A DNA stretch of 64,000 nt from Mycobacterium ahvazicum (GTDB lineage Bacteria; Actinomycetota; Actinomycetes; Mycobacteriales; Mycobacteriaceae): the NCBI RefSeq assembly GCF_900176255.2, contig NZ_FXEG02000002.1:372001-436000 (forward strand), given 5' to 3'. The first letter of the stretch is position 1, and each line of letters opens with the position of its first letter. Below the pieces are notes generated by a model that saw only the letters and a list, made by a program, of their open reading frames with translations, ran no database searches and had not been told where the DNA came from. Position numbers and translations under genes: made by a program. Shown piece by piece: positions 19,437 through 27,915 of this stretch.

Positions 19437-19907
19437 ATGAACAGAAACGAGATCACCGAGCAGATCGTCGTTGCCCGCCTGACGAAGCGCCTCACATGGC
19501 AGGAGCTGGCCGACGCGATCGATCGGCCGCTGCTGTGGACCACGTCGGCGCTGCTCGGTCAGCATCCGATTCCGCCGGAGCTGGGCAAGGTGCTGGTCGA
19601 GATGCTGGGTCTCGAGGAGTCGGCGACACCGGTGCTGGCCGCCCCGCCGTTGCGCGGGGGACAGGCCGCCTTCGCAAACGGCGGAGTGCCGACCGACCCC
19701 ACCATCTACCGGTTCTACGAAGCGCTTCAGGTGTACGGCGGTGCCATCAAGGAGGTCATCCACGAGCAGTTCGGTGACGGCATCATGAGCGCGATCAACT
19801 TCAGCGTCGACCTGCAGCGTAAGCCGCACCCCGCCGGCGATCGCGTCGTCGTGACTTTCGACGGCAAATACCTTGCCTACGACTGGGTTTCGGCGCAGGA
19901 CGAGTGA
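19437..19907 (+). CDS. cynS: Cyanate hydratase (cyanase)
   Basis: Converts cyanate and bicarbonate to ammonia and carbon dioxide. The 156-residue length is that of E. coli CynS. The catalytic triad is present with the correct spacing: Arg92 and Glu95 in YRFYEALQVYG and Ser118 in GIMSAINF. The N-terminal half is the usual helical DNA-binding-like domain (TWQELADAI). ATG at 19437 is chosen because it restores the family length; the ribosome-binding site is poor. The TGA overlaps the next gene's GTG. No carbonic anhydrase or cyanate transporter is adjacent, unlike the E. coli cyn operon. I do not recall a cyanase at this place in Mtb, so the gene is probably an accessory acquisition. Confidence 0.94.
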   Translation: MNRNEITEQIVVARLTKRLTWQELADAIDRPLLWTTSALLGQHPIPPELGKVLVEMLGLEESATPVLAAPPLRGGQAAFANGGVPTDPTIYRFYEALQVYGGAIKEVIHEQFGDGIMSAINFSVDLQRKPHPAGDRVVVTFDGKYLAYDWVSAQDE

Positions 19908-20914
19908 TGGGGAGCCGGCAGTCGAAATCCGCTGATCTCGTTCTCTCCGGCGGGGGCGTCAAGTTCATCGGTCTGGTGGGCGCCATCGTCGCCCTGATGG
20001 ACGCGGGCTATACGTTCCCGCGGGTATCGGGCGTGTCGGCCGGATCGGTGGTCGGTGCGATTCTGGCGGCCTCGTCCAAGGGTGACCAGCTGACGAGCGA
20101 AGAGGTCAAGGAGCTCGCGCTGTCGGCGCCGCTGAGCAAGTGGCGCGACTCGGGACCCGTCCCGATTCTCGGTGCTGCATGGGGACTTGTCCGGGACACC
20201 AGCATGTTTCGGGGAGACGCCGCCTACGAATGGATTCGCGGCGAGCTGAAGAACCTGGGCGTCACCTACTTCGGAGATCTGCTCCTCGACGAGGCCACGA
20301 TGCCCGAGCGGCCGCGGCACAAGCTGGTCGTTACCGTCGCCGACGTGACCGCGGCGCAGTTGGTGCGGCTGCCCTGGGACTACCGGCGGCTCTACGGGCT
20401 GGACCCGAATGAGCAGCTGGTCGCTGACGCCGTGCGCGCGTCGATGGCGATCCCGTTCTTTTACCCCCCGGTCAAGCTGCGCAGCGTCACCGGGGCGACG
20501 TCCACCCTCGTCGACGGCGGCGTGCTGTCGAACTTTCCGATCGACACGTTCGACCGCTTCGACGGAAAAGTGCCGCGGTGGCCGACATTCGGGGTCACGG
20601 TCTTGCCCCGGCTTAATGAAGGTTTCAGCGCGGTGATGCCCGCGCTGAAACCGCTACGGCTTTTCGAACAGACGGCGTTGCTGGAAAGCCTGCTCACCAC
20701 GATGCTGACCGGCCACGATCAGACCCACCTCAACCAGCCGTGGGTCGCAGCCCGCGCGATCCCGGTCGAGTCGACCGATGTGGGCGTCCTCGACTTCGAC
20801 ATCGCCGCGGATCGCCTCGAGGCGCTGTATCAGAAGGGCTACCAGGCGGCGCAGGAGTTTTTGCTGACGTGGGATTGGGAGGCGTACCTCAAACGGTTCC
20901 GCTGGGCCGTCTGA
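19904..20914 (+). CDS. Patatin-like phospholipase
   Basis: A 336-residue patatin-fold lipid acyl hydrolase. The oxyanion loop is LSGGGVKFIGLVGA (residues 14-27), the nucleophile Ser45 lies in GVSAG, and the dyad aspartate is Asp204 in LVDGGVLSNFP. These three sites together predict an active enzyme. It is encoded right after cyanase with a four-base overlap (GTGATG start; the next codon is also an ATG). No signal peptide is seen, so it is probably cytoplasmic or weakly membrane-associated. The link with cyanase is genomic only, and its substrate is unknown. Confidence 0.9.
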   Translation: MMGSRQSKSADLVLSGGGVKFIGLVGAIVALMDAGYTFPRVSGVSAGSVVGAILAASSKGDQLTSEEVKELALSAPLSKWRDSGPVPILGAAWGLVRDTSMFRGDAAYEWIRGELKNLGVTYFGDLLLDEATMPERPRHKLVVTVADVTAAQLVRLPWDYRRLYGLDPNEQLVADAVRASMAIPFFYPPVKLRSVTGATSTLVDGGVLSNFPIDTFDRFDGKVPRWPTFGVTVLPRLNEGFSAVMPALKPLRLFEQTALLESLLTTMLTGHDQTHLNQPWVAARAIPVESTDVGVLDFDIAADRLEALYQKGYQAAQEFLLTWDWEAYLKRFRWAV

Positions 20915-20970
20915 CGCGGTGGTCTCAGGGTGAAGTGACGGCCGGTCGCCGCGGTGCCACACTCTGCGGT

Positions 20971-21024
20971 GGAGGAGGCGACAGGAGGGGAGGCGGTTGC
21001 CCGGGCAATCGCATCGCCTCCTCC
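20971..21024. terminator. Candidate bidirectional terminator hairpin, patatin/echA3
   Basis: Perfect 11-base arms GGAGGAGGCGA (20971-20981) and TCGCCTCCTCC (21014-21024) enclose a GC-rich inner palindrome (TTGCCCGGGCAA, 20997-21008). The element lies between two convergent genes and ends on the base before the echA3 stop. There is no T-tract, so termination would be of the structure-only kind or Rho-assisted. Confidence 0.5.
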
Positions 21025-21720
21025 CTACAGACCAAATTCGGCTTCGATGCCGTCGATTCCGGCGCGCAGCGCCTTGAGCGTGTCGGCGCGGGCACGCAAT
21101 TTCGTTGCGGCGTGCGCGTGCTGGTGCAGGCCGGCGAATTCCTTCGCGGCTTCCTCGGCGCGGCTGACCACCATCTCGGGCAACACGATCTCGTCGACAA
21201 AGCCTGCGGCAAGGGCGGTTTCACCGAAGAAGGTCTTGGCCAGCCCGGTGGCTTGCTGATACGCCGAACGGGTCAGCCGCAGCTTCATGATCTCCAGCGC
21301 GGCATAGGGGATCGTCATGCCGATCTTGACCTCGTTTGCCTGGATGTTGTAGGCGTGGGCGGCGATCCGGTGATCGCCGGACGCCAACAGGAACGAGCCC
21401 ATCGCGATGGCGTGCCCGGTGCAGGCGATCACCACCGGCTTGGGGTAGGACAGCAGCCGGTAGGACAGCTCGAAGCCGCCCCTGAGCATGTCGATCGCGG
21501 GCTGCGTCTCGCCGGAGGTCAGGATCTTCAGGTCGAATCCGCCGCTGAACACCCGCTCGTTGCCGGTGATCACCAGTGCGCCGACGTTGTCGCTGTCGGC
21601 CCGGTCGATCGCCTCGTTGATGGCCGCCTGCATGGTCGGGCCCAGCGCGTTGACCTTGCCGTCGTCCATCCTGATGGTCGCGACGGTGTCGTTGAGGCTG
21701 TAGGTGACCGGACCGCTCAT
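21025..21720 (-). CDS. echA3: Enoyl-CoA hydratase/isomerase family protein EchA3
   Basis: A 231-residue crotonase-fold protein matching Mtb EchA3 (Rv0632c) in length and neighbours. Crotonase landmarks are ALVITGNERVFSGGFDLK near residues 46-63 and GHAIAMGSFLLASGDHRIAA near 100-119. The two acidic residues used by classical hydratases are not both evident, as is common in EchA3-type proteins, so it may catalyse another acyl-CoA reaction. The ATG at 21720 has GAAGGAG six bases before it. A longer frame upstream has no ribosome-binding site and is rejected. Confidence 0.9.
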   Translation of the reverse strand: MSGPVTYSLNDTVATIRMDDGKVNALGPTMQAAINEAIDRADSDNVGALVITGNERVFSGGFDLKILTSGETQPAIDMLRGGFELSYRLLSYPKPVVIACTGHAIAMGSFLLASGDHRIAAHAYNIQANEVKIGMTIPYAALEIMKLRLTRSAYQQATGLAKTFFGETALAAGFVDEIVLPEMVVSRAEEAAKEFAGLHQHAHAATKLRARADTLKALRAGIDGIEAEFGL

Positions 21721-21745
21721 GCGTTGCTCCTTCGGACGTGGACGC

Positions 21746-22579
21746 TCAGACGTGCTCGCCGCGGTGTTTACCGAGGTCGTCTTGGGAGTTGCCCCAGCGC
21801 AGTCCGACATCGGTGGGTGCATCGAGCTGGCGGGCTCGCCAGCGATCCTGAGTTTCGGCGACTGCGCTGTTGATTCGGTCGATCTCGGTGCGGAACACGT
21901 CGGCGCGCGTTTCCTTGCTCGCGTAGTGGAAGTAGGTCAGCAGGCTGCGTAGCAGTTCCAGTTTCTGCTTCTCCCGCTTGGCCAGGTCGTGCGTGGTCAT
22001 CAGCTCGATGCGCTGCACCGGCGGCAACGCATCCCAGTCCAGCACCACATTGGTCTCCAGCGGCTGGCGCTCGCGCTCCCAGAACCGCCACCCGCGCGGC
22101 TTGTCGGGGCGGTCGTAGTAGAGCACCTTCCCGGTGAAGCGAGACTCGATGCCGCCGCCGATTTCGCCGCGGTCGAGTGCGGAATCCCAGACCATCCGCC
22201 ACTCCTGGCCGGGCGCGAGTACCGGCAATTCGCTGGGCAGCTGCAATTCGACCACTTCGGCATAGCCGTCGGTGGAATTCTCGTATTCGGCCACCGTCGG
22301 CGGACTCGCGAATGAAAAGCGGATGTCGTAGGCGGCGGTACGGCCGAAATTGCGAACGACCAGCTCGATCACGTGCCAGTCCGCGGCGTGCGGCTCCATC
22401 AGCATGCCGACGTGGGGTCGGGTCTGCTCGGCGGCCAGTCGGCGGCTGCGGCCGATCTGGTGGTTGGCGAAGATCAGGGCGATCACGCCGAGCGCAATTG
22501 CCGCCCACGCCGCCCACGCCAACCAGGTGCTGGACTCGACATCGGTGACCCCGTGCCAGCTGCCCTGGATCCACCCCAT
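21746..22579 (-). CDS. Conserved single-pass membrane protein (Rv0633c-type)
   Basis: A 277-residue protein at the position of Mtb Rv0633c. One hydrophobic segment near residues 20-44 (LAWAAWAAIALGVIALIFANHQIG) anchors it. The rest is soluble, with a beta-rich middle domain (HVIELVVRNFGRTAAYDIRFSF) that resembles immunoglobulin-like folds, and a charged helical C-terminus (AKREKQKLELLRSLL). The function is unknown. Two ATGs compete: 22579 lies nine bases after GGAGGG, while 22588 abuts it. The first is chosen. It is 25 bases upstream of echA3 on the same strand. Confidence 0.75.
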   Translation of the reverse strand: MGWIQGSWHGVTDVESSTWLAWAAWAAIALGVIALIFANHQIGRSRRLAAEQTRPHVGMLMEPHAADWHVIELVVRNFGRTAAYDIRFSFASPPTVAEYENSTDGYAEVVELQLPSELPVLAPGQEWRMVWDSALDRGEIGGGIESRFTGKVLYYDRPDKPRGWRFWERERQPLETNVVLDWDALPPVQRIELMTTHDLAKREKQKLELLRSLLTYFHYASKETRADVFRTEIDRINSAVAETQDRWRARQLDAPTDVGLRWGNSQDDLGKHRGEHV

Positions 22580-22667
22580 GGAATCCATCCCTCCGCTTAT
22601 ATCACAGCGATGTGCACCCGAAATTCTGCTGGCCAGACTGCGGAATCGCAACGACCGTGGCTATTAC

Positions 22668-23390
22668 TCAGCCGCCCATCAACATTCGCCACTGATCGAG
22701 GTTGGTGGCGCGATACACGTAGTTGGAACGCTTGACCTCGGCCAGCGACGCGCTGGGGTCGGTGGAATACCAGTGCCCCGGGAAAACAGTCGGGTCGCCG
22801 GGCAGCGCCGCCAGCTGCTGCAGGCTGCGATACATCTCGTCGGAGTCGCCGCCGGGAAAGTCGGTTCGTCCGCAGCCGTCCAGGAAGAGCGTGTCCCCGG
22901 CGACCAGCCGGCCGTCCAGCAGGAAGCACTGGCTGCCCGGCGTATGGCCCGGGGTGTGCAGCAGCTCGATCTCGATAGCGCCGATGCTGATCTTGTCGCC
23001 GTGCTCGTGCGGGGTCAGGTCGTCGACACCAATCCCGGTAACCCGCGAAACCCACAGCGCCTCGTGGGTATTCACATGCACCGGCACGTTGGTTCGCTCC
23101 AGCAGGTCGGCGAGGCCGTTGAGCTCGAAGCCCATCATCGAGCCGCCGACGTGGTCCGGGTGATGGTGGGTGACCAGGACCCCGGACAGGTGCATACCGT
23201 CGGCTTCGGCCGCGTCGACCAGCTCGCCGGCGGCATAGGCCGGGTCCACCACCACGCAGTCGCCGGTCTGACGGTCGCCGATCAGATAGGCGAAATTGCG
23301 CATTTGGGCGGCCATCATGTCGCCGGCGGCGAAATCGCGACCGGAGAGCAGTTGCCGGAAATACAGTCGGTCCGCGGACGAATCTGTCAC
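22668..23390 (-). CDS. Metallo-beta-lactamase-fold hydrolase, glyoxalase II type
   Basis: A 240-residue hydrolase matching Mtb Rv0634c. The metal site is complete: THHHPDHVGG (residues 74-83), HTPGHTPGS near 146-154, LVAGDTLFLDGCGRTDFPGGD near 163-183, and a late FPGHWYS histidine. Glyoxalase II enzymes cleave S-lactoyl thiols. In mycobacteria the thiol would be mycothiol, and persulfide dioxygenase activity is another possibility for this fold. The GTG start at 23390 is the only one close to the family N-terminus. Confidence 0.88.
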   Translation of the reverse strand: MTDSSADRLYFRQLLSGRDFAAGDMMAAQMRNFAYLIGDRQTGDCVVVDPAYAAGELVDAAEADGMHLSGVLVTHHHPDHVGGSMMGFELNGLADLLERTNVPVHVNTHEALWVSRVTGIGVDDLTPHEHGDKISIGAIEIELLHTPGHTPGSQCFLLDGRLVAGDTLFLDGCGRTDFPGGDSDEMYRSLQQLAALPGDPTVFPGHWYSTDPSASLAEVKRSNYVYRATNLDQWRMLMGG

Positions 23391-23488
23391 CGCATCAGAC
23401 TATGACCCGGCGAACCGACCTGGCATTTCGGGCGCATCACCGCTCGTCAACCGCGCTTTCGCCGGCGATTCGGACGGTGCTGCGTGGG

Positions 23489-23494
23489 TATTGT
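23489..23494 (+). promoter_or_regulatory. Candidate -10 element for a leaderless vapB-like transcript
   Basis: TATTGT ends six bases before the ATG at 23501, which has no ribosome-binding site. This spacing puts the transcription start on or next to the start codon. The -35 region is weak. Confidence 0.4.
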
Positions 23495-23500
23495 TGCTCC

Positions 23501-23707
23501 ATGCTGAAGAAGGTCGAGATGGAGATCGACGACGATCTGGTCCAGGAGGCGATCCGTCGTTATCACGTGGCCGATGCGCGCGAGGCCGTCCACCTCGCGT
23601 TGCGGACGCTGCTCGACTCGGACGCGCAGAGCGACCAGGACGACATTTACGACGAATTCAGCGACCTCAGCGCGTGGCAGCCGAAGCGCAACAGCGCCGA
23701 GGGCTGA
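23501..23707 (+). CDS. VapB-like antitoxin without a recognisable toxin partner
   Basis: A 68-residue protein resembling VapB antitoxins of the DUF2191 type: MEIDDDLVQEAIRRYHVADAREAVHLALRTLL fits a ribbon-helix-helix DNA-binding fold, followed by an acidic, Trp-containing tail that would contact a toxin. No vapC-like frame precedes or follows; tRNA-Thr begins 86 bases later and glyoxalase II runs the other way upstream. It may be a solitary regulator or the remnant of a toxin-antitoxin pair. The ATG at 23501 is chosen over longer frames because the family motif begins there. Confidence 0.75.
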   Translation: MLKKVEMEIDDDLVQEAIRRYHVADAREAVHLALRTLLDSDAQSDQDDIYDEFSDLSAWQPKRNSAEG

Positions 23708-23793
23708 CCGTCTGCAGCGTGGTTTGGTGCCGTCGCGCGTCGCGCTGTACCCTCTTTTAGGCCCGAGGCAAGACTGTTCGCTACGGGTTCCAG

Positions 23794-23866
23794 GCCCCCT
23801 TAGCTCAGTCGGTAGAGCGTTTCCATGGTAAGGAAAAGGTCAACGGTTCGATTCCGTTAGGGGGCT
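23794..23866 (+). tRNA. thrT: tRNA-Thr(GGT)
   Basis: A 73-base cloverleaf with acceptor arms GCCCCCT and AGGGGGC, T-arm GGTTCGATTCC, and anticodon stem TTTCC/GGAAA enclosing loop ATGGTAA, giving anticodon GGT. CCA is not encoded. It lies upstream of tRNA-Met and rpmG as in Mtb. Confidence 0.96.
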
Positions 23867-23902
23867 CGGCGGACGCCGAACAGGCGGACGGCGCGTACCA
23901 GA

Positions 23903-23976
<74 letters not shown>

Positions 23977-24020
23977 CAACACAACAACGTAGAGTTCGAG
24001 AGATTTGAGAGAGAACCGTA

Positions 24021-24188
24021 ATGGCTTCCAGTACCGATGTGCGGCCGAAGATCACTTTGGCCTGCGAGGTGTGTAAACACCGCAACTACATCACCAAGAA
24101 GAACCGGCGAAACGACCCGGACCGGCTGGAGCTGAAGAAGTTCTGCCCGAACTGCGGCAAGCACCAGGCACACCGCGAGACGCGCTAA
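24021..24188 (+). CDS. rpmG: 50S ribosomal protein L33, zinc-binding form
   Basis: A 55-residue L33 of the large subunit. Two Cys pairs (CEVC at residues 15-18 and CPNC near 42-45) form a zinc site, so this is the C+ form. Mycobacteria also carry a zinc-independent paralogue elsewhere that replaces it in zinc starvation. The ATG follows GAGAGA by seven bases. It lies between tRNA-Met and hadA, in the same order as Mtb rpmG2. Confidence 0.95.
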
Positions 24189-24235
24189 TCATCTCTGGCC
24201 GTTTAGACGAAATTGACCAGGTAGGTTTTGAAGCC

Positions 24236-24715
24236 GTGCCGTTGACCAAAGATCTAGTCGGGATGCATTACCGCTATCCCGACTACTACGAGGTGGAGCG
24301 GGAGAAAATCCGCGAGTACGCGGTCGCCGTGCAGAACAACGACGCGTACTTCTCCCAGGAGGAGGCCGCTGCCGAGCTTGGTTATAAGGGGCTGCTGGCG
24401 CCGTTGACGTTCTGCTGCGTGTTCGGCTACCAGGCGCAGTCGGCGTTCTTCAAGCACGCCAACATCGCGGTCACCGACGCGCAGATTGTCCAGGTCGACC
24501 AGGTGCTCAAGTACTTCAAGCCGCTGGTAGCGGGCGATCGGCTCTACTGCGACGTGTACGTGGACTCGATGCGCATCTCGCACGGCACCCAGATCGTCGT
24601 GACCAAGAACATCATCACCGACGAGGCCGGTGACATCGTGCAGGAGACCTACACGACCCTGGCGGGCCGTGCTGGTGAGAACGGAGAAGAGGGATTTTCT
24701 GATGCCACTGCGTGA
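24236..24715 (+). CDS. hadA: (3R)-hydroxyacyl-ACP dehydratase subunit HadA
   Basis: The substrate-binding hot-dog subunit of the HadAB dehydratase in the FAS-II elongation cycle that makes the long meromycolate chain. The 159 residues begin with MPLTKDLVGMHYRYPDYYEV and share the family blocks AAELGYKGLLAPLTF and IVVTKNIITDEAGD. The catalytic D-x4-H motif is absent, as expected for HadA. The GTG start is 47 bases after rpmG, and its 3' end overlaps hadB by 14 bases, consistent with obligate heterodimer formation. HadA is a known site of thiacetazone/isoxyl activation resistance in Mtb. Confidence 0.97.
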   Translation: MPLTKDLVGMHYRYPDYYEVEREKIREYAVAVQNNDAYFSQEEAAAELGYKGLLAPLTFCCVFGYQAQSAFFKHANIAVTDAQIVQVDQVLKYFKPLVAGDRLYCDVYVDSMRISHGTQIVVTKNIITDEAGDIVQETYTTLAGRAGENGEEGFSDATA

Positions 24716-25130
24716 GTTCAGCTCGGTGAAGGTGGGCGACCAGCTTCCGGAGAAGACCTACCCGCTGACGCGCCAGGATCTGGTGAACTACGCGGGAGTT
24801 TCGGGGGACTTGAACCCGATCCACTGGGACGACGAGATCGCCAAGGTCGTCGGGCTGGACACCGCGATCGCGCACGGCATGCTCACGATGGGCATCGGCG
24901 GCGGTTACGTCACGTCGTGGGTTGGGGACCCCGGTGCGGTCACCGAATACAATGTGCGGTTCACGGCCGTGGTGCCGGTGCCCAACGACGGCAAGGGCGC
25001 CGAGCTGGTATTCAGCGGCCGGGTCAAGTCGGCGGACCCGGAGACCAAGTCGGTGACCATCGCGATCAGCGCCACCACCGGCGGTAAGAAGATCTTCGGA
25101 CGGGCAATCGCGTCGGCCAAGTTGGCGTAA
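24702..25130 (+). CDS. hadB: (3R)-hydroxyacyl-ACP dehydratase catalytic subunit HadB
   Basis: The catalytic hot-dog subunit shared by the HadAB and HadBC dehydratases. It is 142 residues long, the same as Mtb HadB, and the catalytic pair Asp36 and His41 is visible in SGDLNPIHWDD. The central helix motif AHGMLTMGIGGGYV follows. The ATG at 24702 overlaps the end of hadA; a 24-codon upstream extension read from inside hadA is not family-like. hadC follows after three bases. Confidence 0.97.
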   Translation: MPLREFSSVKVGDQLPEKTYPLTRQDLVNYAGVSGDLNPIHWDDEIAKVVGLDTAIAHGMLTMGIGGGYVTSWVGDPGAVTEYNVRFTAVVPVPNDGKGAELVFSGRVKSADPETKSVTIAISATTGGKKIFGRAIASAKLA

Positions 25131-25133
25131 CCC

Positions 25134-25649
25134 ATGGCGCTCAAGACTGATATCCGCGGCATGATCTGGCGGTATCCGGACTACTTCGTGGTGGGCCGCG
25201 AGCAGGTTCGGGAGTTCGCCCGGGCCATCAAGAACGATCACCCGGCCTTCTACGAGGAGGCCGCGGCGGCCGAACTCGGTTACGACTCGATCCTCGCGCC
25301 GCTGACCCTCGTCACGATCTTCGCCAAGTACGTGCAGTTGGACTTCTTCCGCCATGTCGACCTGGGCATGGAGAGCTTGGTTATCGTCCAGGTCGAGCAG
25401 CGCTTCGTGTTCAACAGGCCGATCCAGGCCGGCGACAAGCTGTGGGGGCGGATGGACGTCGAGTCGGTCAACGAGCGATTCGGCGCCGACATCGTCGTCA
25501 CCAAGAACATCTGCACCGACGACAACGGTGAGGTCGTGATGGTGGCCTACACGACGTTGATGGGGCAGTACCGGGAAGAATCGAACGACGACGATCCCGT
25601 CAAGCTCAGATGGGACCACGAATCCGGGCAGGTCGTCAGAACCGCGTAA
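25134..25649 (+). CDS. hadC: (3R)-hydroxyacyl-ACP dehydratase subunit HadC
   Basis: The partner that pairs with HadB for later elongation cycles of meromycolate synthesis, and a paralogue of HadA: MALKTDIRGMIWRYPDYF and AAAAELGYDSILAPLTLV align with HadA. It lacks the catalytic D-x4-H. It is 171 residues long, with a C-terminal acidic tail (EESNDDDPVKLRWDHESG) longer than in HadA. The ATG is three bases after the hadB stop. Confidence 0.96.
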   Translation: MALKTDIRGMIWRYPDYFVVGREQVREFARAIKNDHPAFYEEAAAAELGYDSILAPLTLVTIFAKYVQLDFFRHVDLGMESLVIVQVEQRFVFNRPIQAGDKLWGRMDVESVNERFGADIVVTKNICTDDNGEVVMVAYTTLMGQYREESNDDDPVKLRWDHESGQVVRTA

Positions 25650-25799
25650 TTAGTATCTGACTCCCGTGCCGATGTACACTCGGACCTCGGGGTTTTCCCA
25701 TTACAGCGCGCTGTCCACAGGTTCGGCGATCACCGAACGGAGAGCGCGCGTGTCATGTAGGCCCCGGAAGGTAAGCGCAGGTTGGCCTGCCAACCGCGA

Positions 25800-25872
<73 letters not shown>

Positions 25873-25884
25873 CACAAGGCGAAC

Positions 25885-25989
25885 GTCCGACGACGATGCA
25901 GGCCGCAACGGCCTGAGGAGGAGTTGGACAATCGGATCCAAGTCCGACGACGATGCAGGCCGCAACGGCCTGAGGAGGAGTTGGACAAT
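25885..25989 (+). repeat. Two identical 48-bp MIRU-like units, 57-bp period, in the secE leader
   Basis: Units at 25885-25932 and 25942-25989 are identical over 48 bases, 57 bases apart. Each reads GACGATGC, then a seven-base-pair hairpin (CAGGCCG-CAA-CGGCCTG), then TGAGGAGGAG, then TTGGACAAT. Each unit also holds a six-codon frame (ATG...TGA) followed by GGAGGAG. The same modules in the same 57-base period occur after rpoC at 57283-57395. Size, intergenic place and small overlapping frames recall mycobacterial interspersed repetitive units (MIRUs). Confidence 0.9.
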
Positions 25990-26071
25990 GGGAAACGTGC
26001 CATGCTGGACACTAACCGGTCAGCGCGGGACGAATCGCGCGATAGCTAGCGAACAAAGGAGCATGCGGTGA
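25988..26071 (+). CDS. Candidate 27-residue leader peptide ending on the secE start
   Basis: An ATG at 25988 opens 27 codons (starting [14 protein letters not shown]) and stops at TGA 26069-26071, which overlaps the secE GTG (GTGA at 26068). The second repeat unit provides a GGAGGAG ribosome-binding site seven bases before the ATG. In the first unit the equivalent codon is ATC. The arrangement would couple translation of the peptide to secE, although secE also has its own AAAGGAG. There is no homology evidence, and the peptide contains CTA and ATA codons that are rare in mycobacteria. Confidence 0.4.
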   Translation: MGNVPCWTLTGQRGTNRAIASEQRSMR

Positions 26072-26544
26072 GCGACGAGGGCCTCGACGTCCCTGCTGCC
26101 AACGACGCCGCACGCGACGGCGGTGACACCGACGACAGCACCAGCGGCGGTCGGACGGCCGTGGTGACCAAGCCTGTGGCGCGTCCGCAGCGGCCAACGG
26201 GCAAGCGGTCCCGGCAGCGGGTGGCGGATGCCGGCGACGACGTCGACGTCGAGTCATCGGACGAGACCGAGGACTCCAAGGAGAAGTCTCCGGCCAAGAA
26301 GGCCGGAGCCGGCAAGAAGGCCAAGAAGCCGAAGAAACCCGGGGACCGCACGGCCAACCCGCTCGTCTTCGTCTACAACTACCTCAAGCAGGTCGTTGCG
26401 GAGATGCGGAAGGTGATCTGGCCCAACCGCAAGCAGATGCTCACCTACACCTCCGTGGTGCTGGTGTTCCTCGCCTTCATGGTGGCGCTGGTCGGCCTGA
26501 CTGATTTCGGCTTGACCAAGCTCGTGCTGCTGGTGTTCGGCTGA
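26068..26544 (+). CDS. secE: Preprotein translocase subunit SecE
   Basis: An essential component of the SecYEG channel. The 158-residue protein has a long charged, low-complexity N-terminal region to about residue 85 (acidic then Lys-rich), then the conserved SecE segment [27 protein letters not shown] block near 93-117 and one membrane helix ([18 protein letters not shown]). The single helix and long N-terminus are normal for actinobacteria. The GTG start has AAAGGAG six bases upstream and overlaps the stop of a small upstream frame. nusG follows after 27 bases. Confidence 0.95.
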   Translation: MSDEGLDVPAANDAARDGGDTDDSTSGGRTAVVTKPVARPQRPTGKRSRQRVADAGDDVDVESSDETEDSKEKSPAKKAGAGKKAKKPKKPGDRTANPLVFVYNYLKQVVAEMRKVIWPNRKQMLTYTSVVLVFLAFMVALVGLTDFGLTKLVLLVFG

Positions 26545-26556
26545 GCTTAGAGATAG

Positions 26557-27339
<783 letters not shown>

Positions 27340-27400
27340 CCAGCCATCCCGTTCGCGGGGACGGCTGGGTGCATAAACCAGGAAGGAACGTCGAAATCTC

Positions 27401-27829
27401 ATGGCCCCGAAGAAGAAAGTCGTTGGGCTGATCAAGCTCCAGATCGTGGCGGGACAGGCAAACCCTGCGCCGCCGGTGGGACCCGCGCTCGGCCAGCACG
27501 GTGTGAACATCATGGAGTTCTGCAAGGCATACAACGCCGCGACGGAAAGCCAGCGCGGCACCGTGATCCCGGTGGAGATCACGGTCTATGAAGACCGCAG
27601 CTTCACCTTCGCGCTCAAGACGCCGCCCGCCGCCAAGCTGCTGCTCAAGGCCGCCGGCGTCGGCAAGGGCTCGGCCGAGCCGCACAAGACCAAGGTCGCC
27701 AAGGTCACCTGGGATCAGGTTCGCGAGATCGCCGAGACCAAGAAGACCGACCTCAATGCCAACGACATCGACGCTGCCGCCAAGATCATCGCCGGTACCG
27801 CCCGGTCGATGGGGATCACCGTCGAATAG
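27401..27829 (+). CDS. rplK: 50S ribosomal protein L11
   Basis: Forms the base of the ribosomal stalk and part of the GTPase centre. The 142-residue protein starts [19 protein letters not shown], has the proline-rich [20 protein letters not shown] hinge, and ends in the rRNA-binding C-terminal domain ([20 protein letters not shown]). AGGAAGG precedes the ATG. rplA follows after 86 bases. Confidence 0.98.
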   Translation: MAPKKKVVGLIKLQIVAGQANPAPPVGPALGQHGVNIMEFCKAYNAATESQRGTVIPVEITVYEDRSFTFALKTPPAAKLLLKAAGVGKGSAEPHKTKVAKVTWDQVREIAETKKTDLNANDIDAAAKIIAGTARSMGITVE

Positions 27830-27915
27830 GTCCGCATAACCCTCAGCTCCACCCCGTGGGAGGGCTGGCTTCGGCCCGAATTAACCACGACCCCAACACC
27901 AGATTGGATTGATCA

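Noticed and set aside
23401..23500. Longer start for the VapB-like protein at 23402
   Set aside because: The extra 33 residues are Arg/Ala-rich without family likeness, and overlap a likely promoter.
25885..25989. CRISPR array
   Set aside because: Only two units with a nine-base interval, no variable spacers of even length and no cas genes. The 57-bp units after rpoC are directly abutting.
27340..27400. Intrinsic terminator between nusG and rplK
   Set aside because: The CAGCC...GGCTG stem is imperfect with no T-tract, and the two genes are normally cotranscribed.
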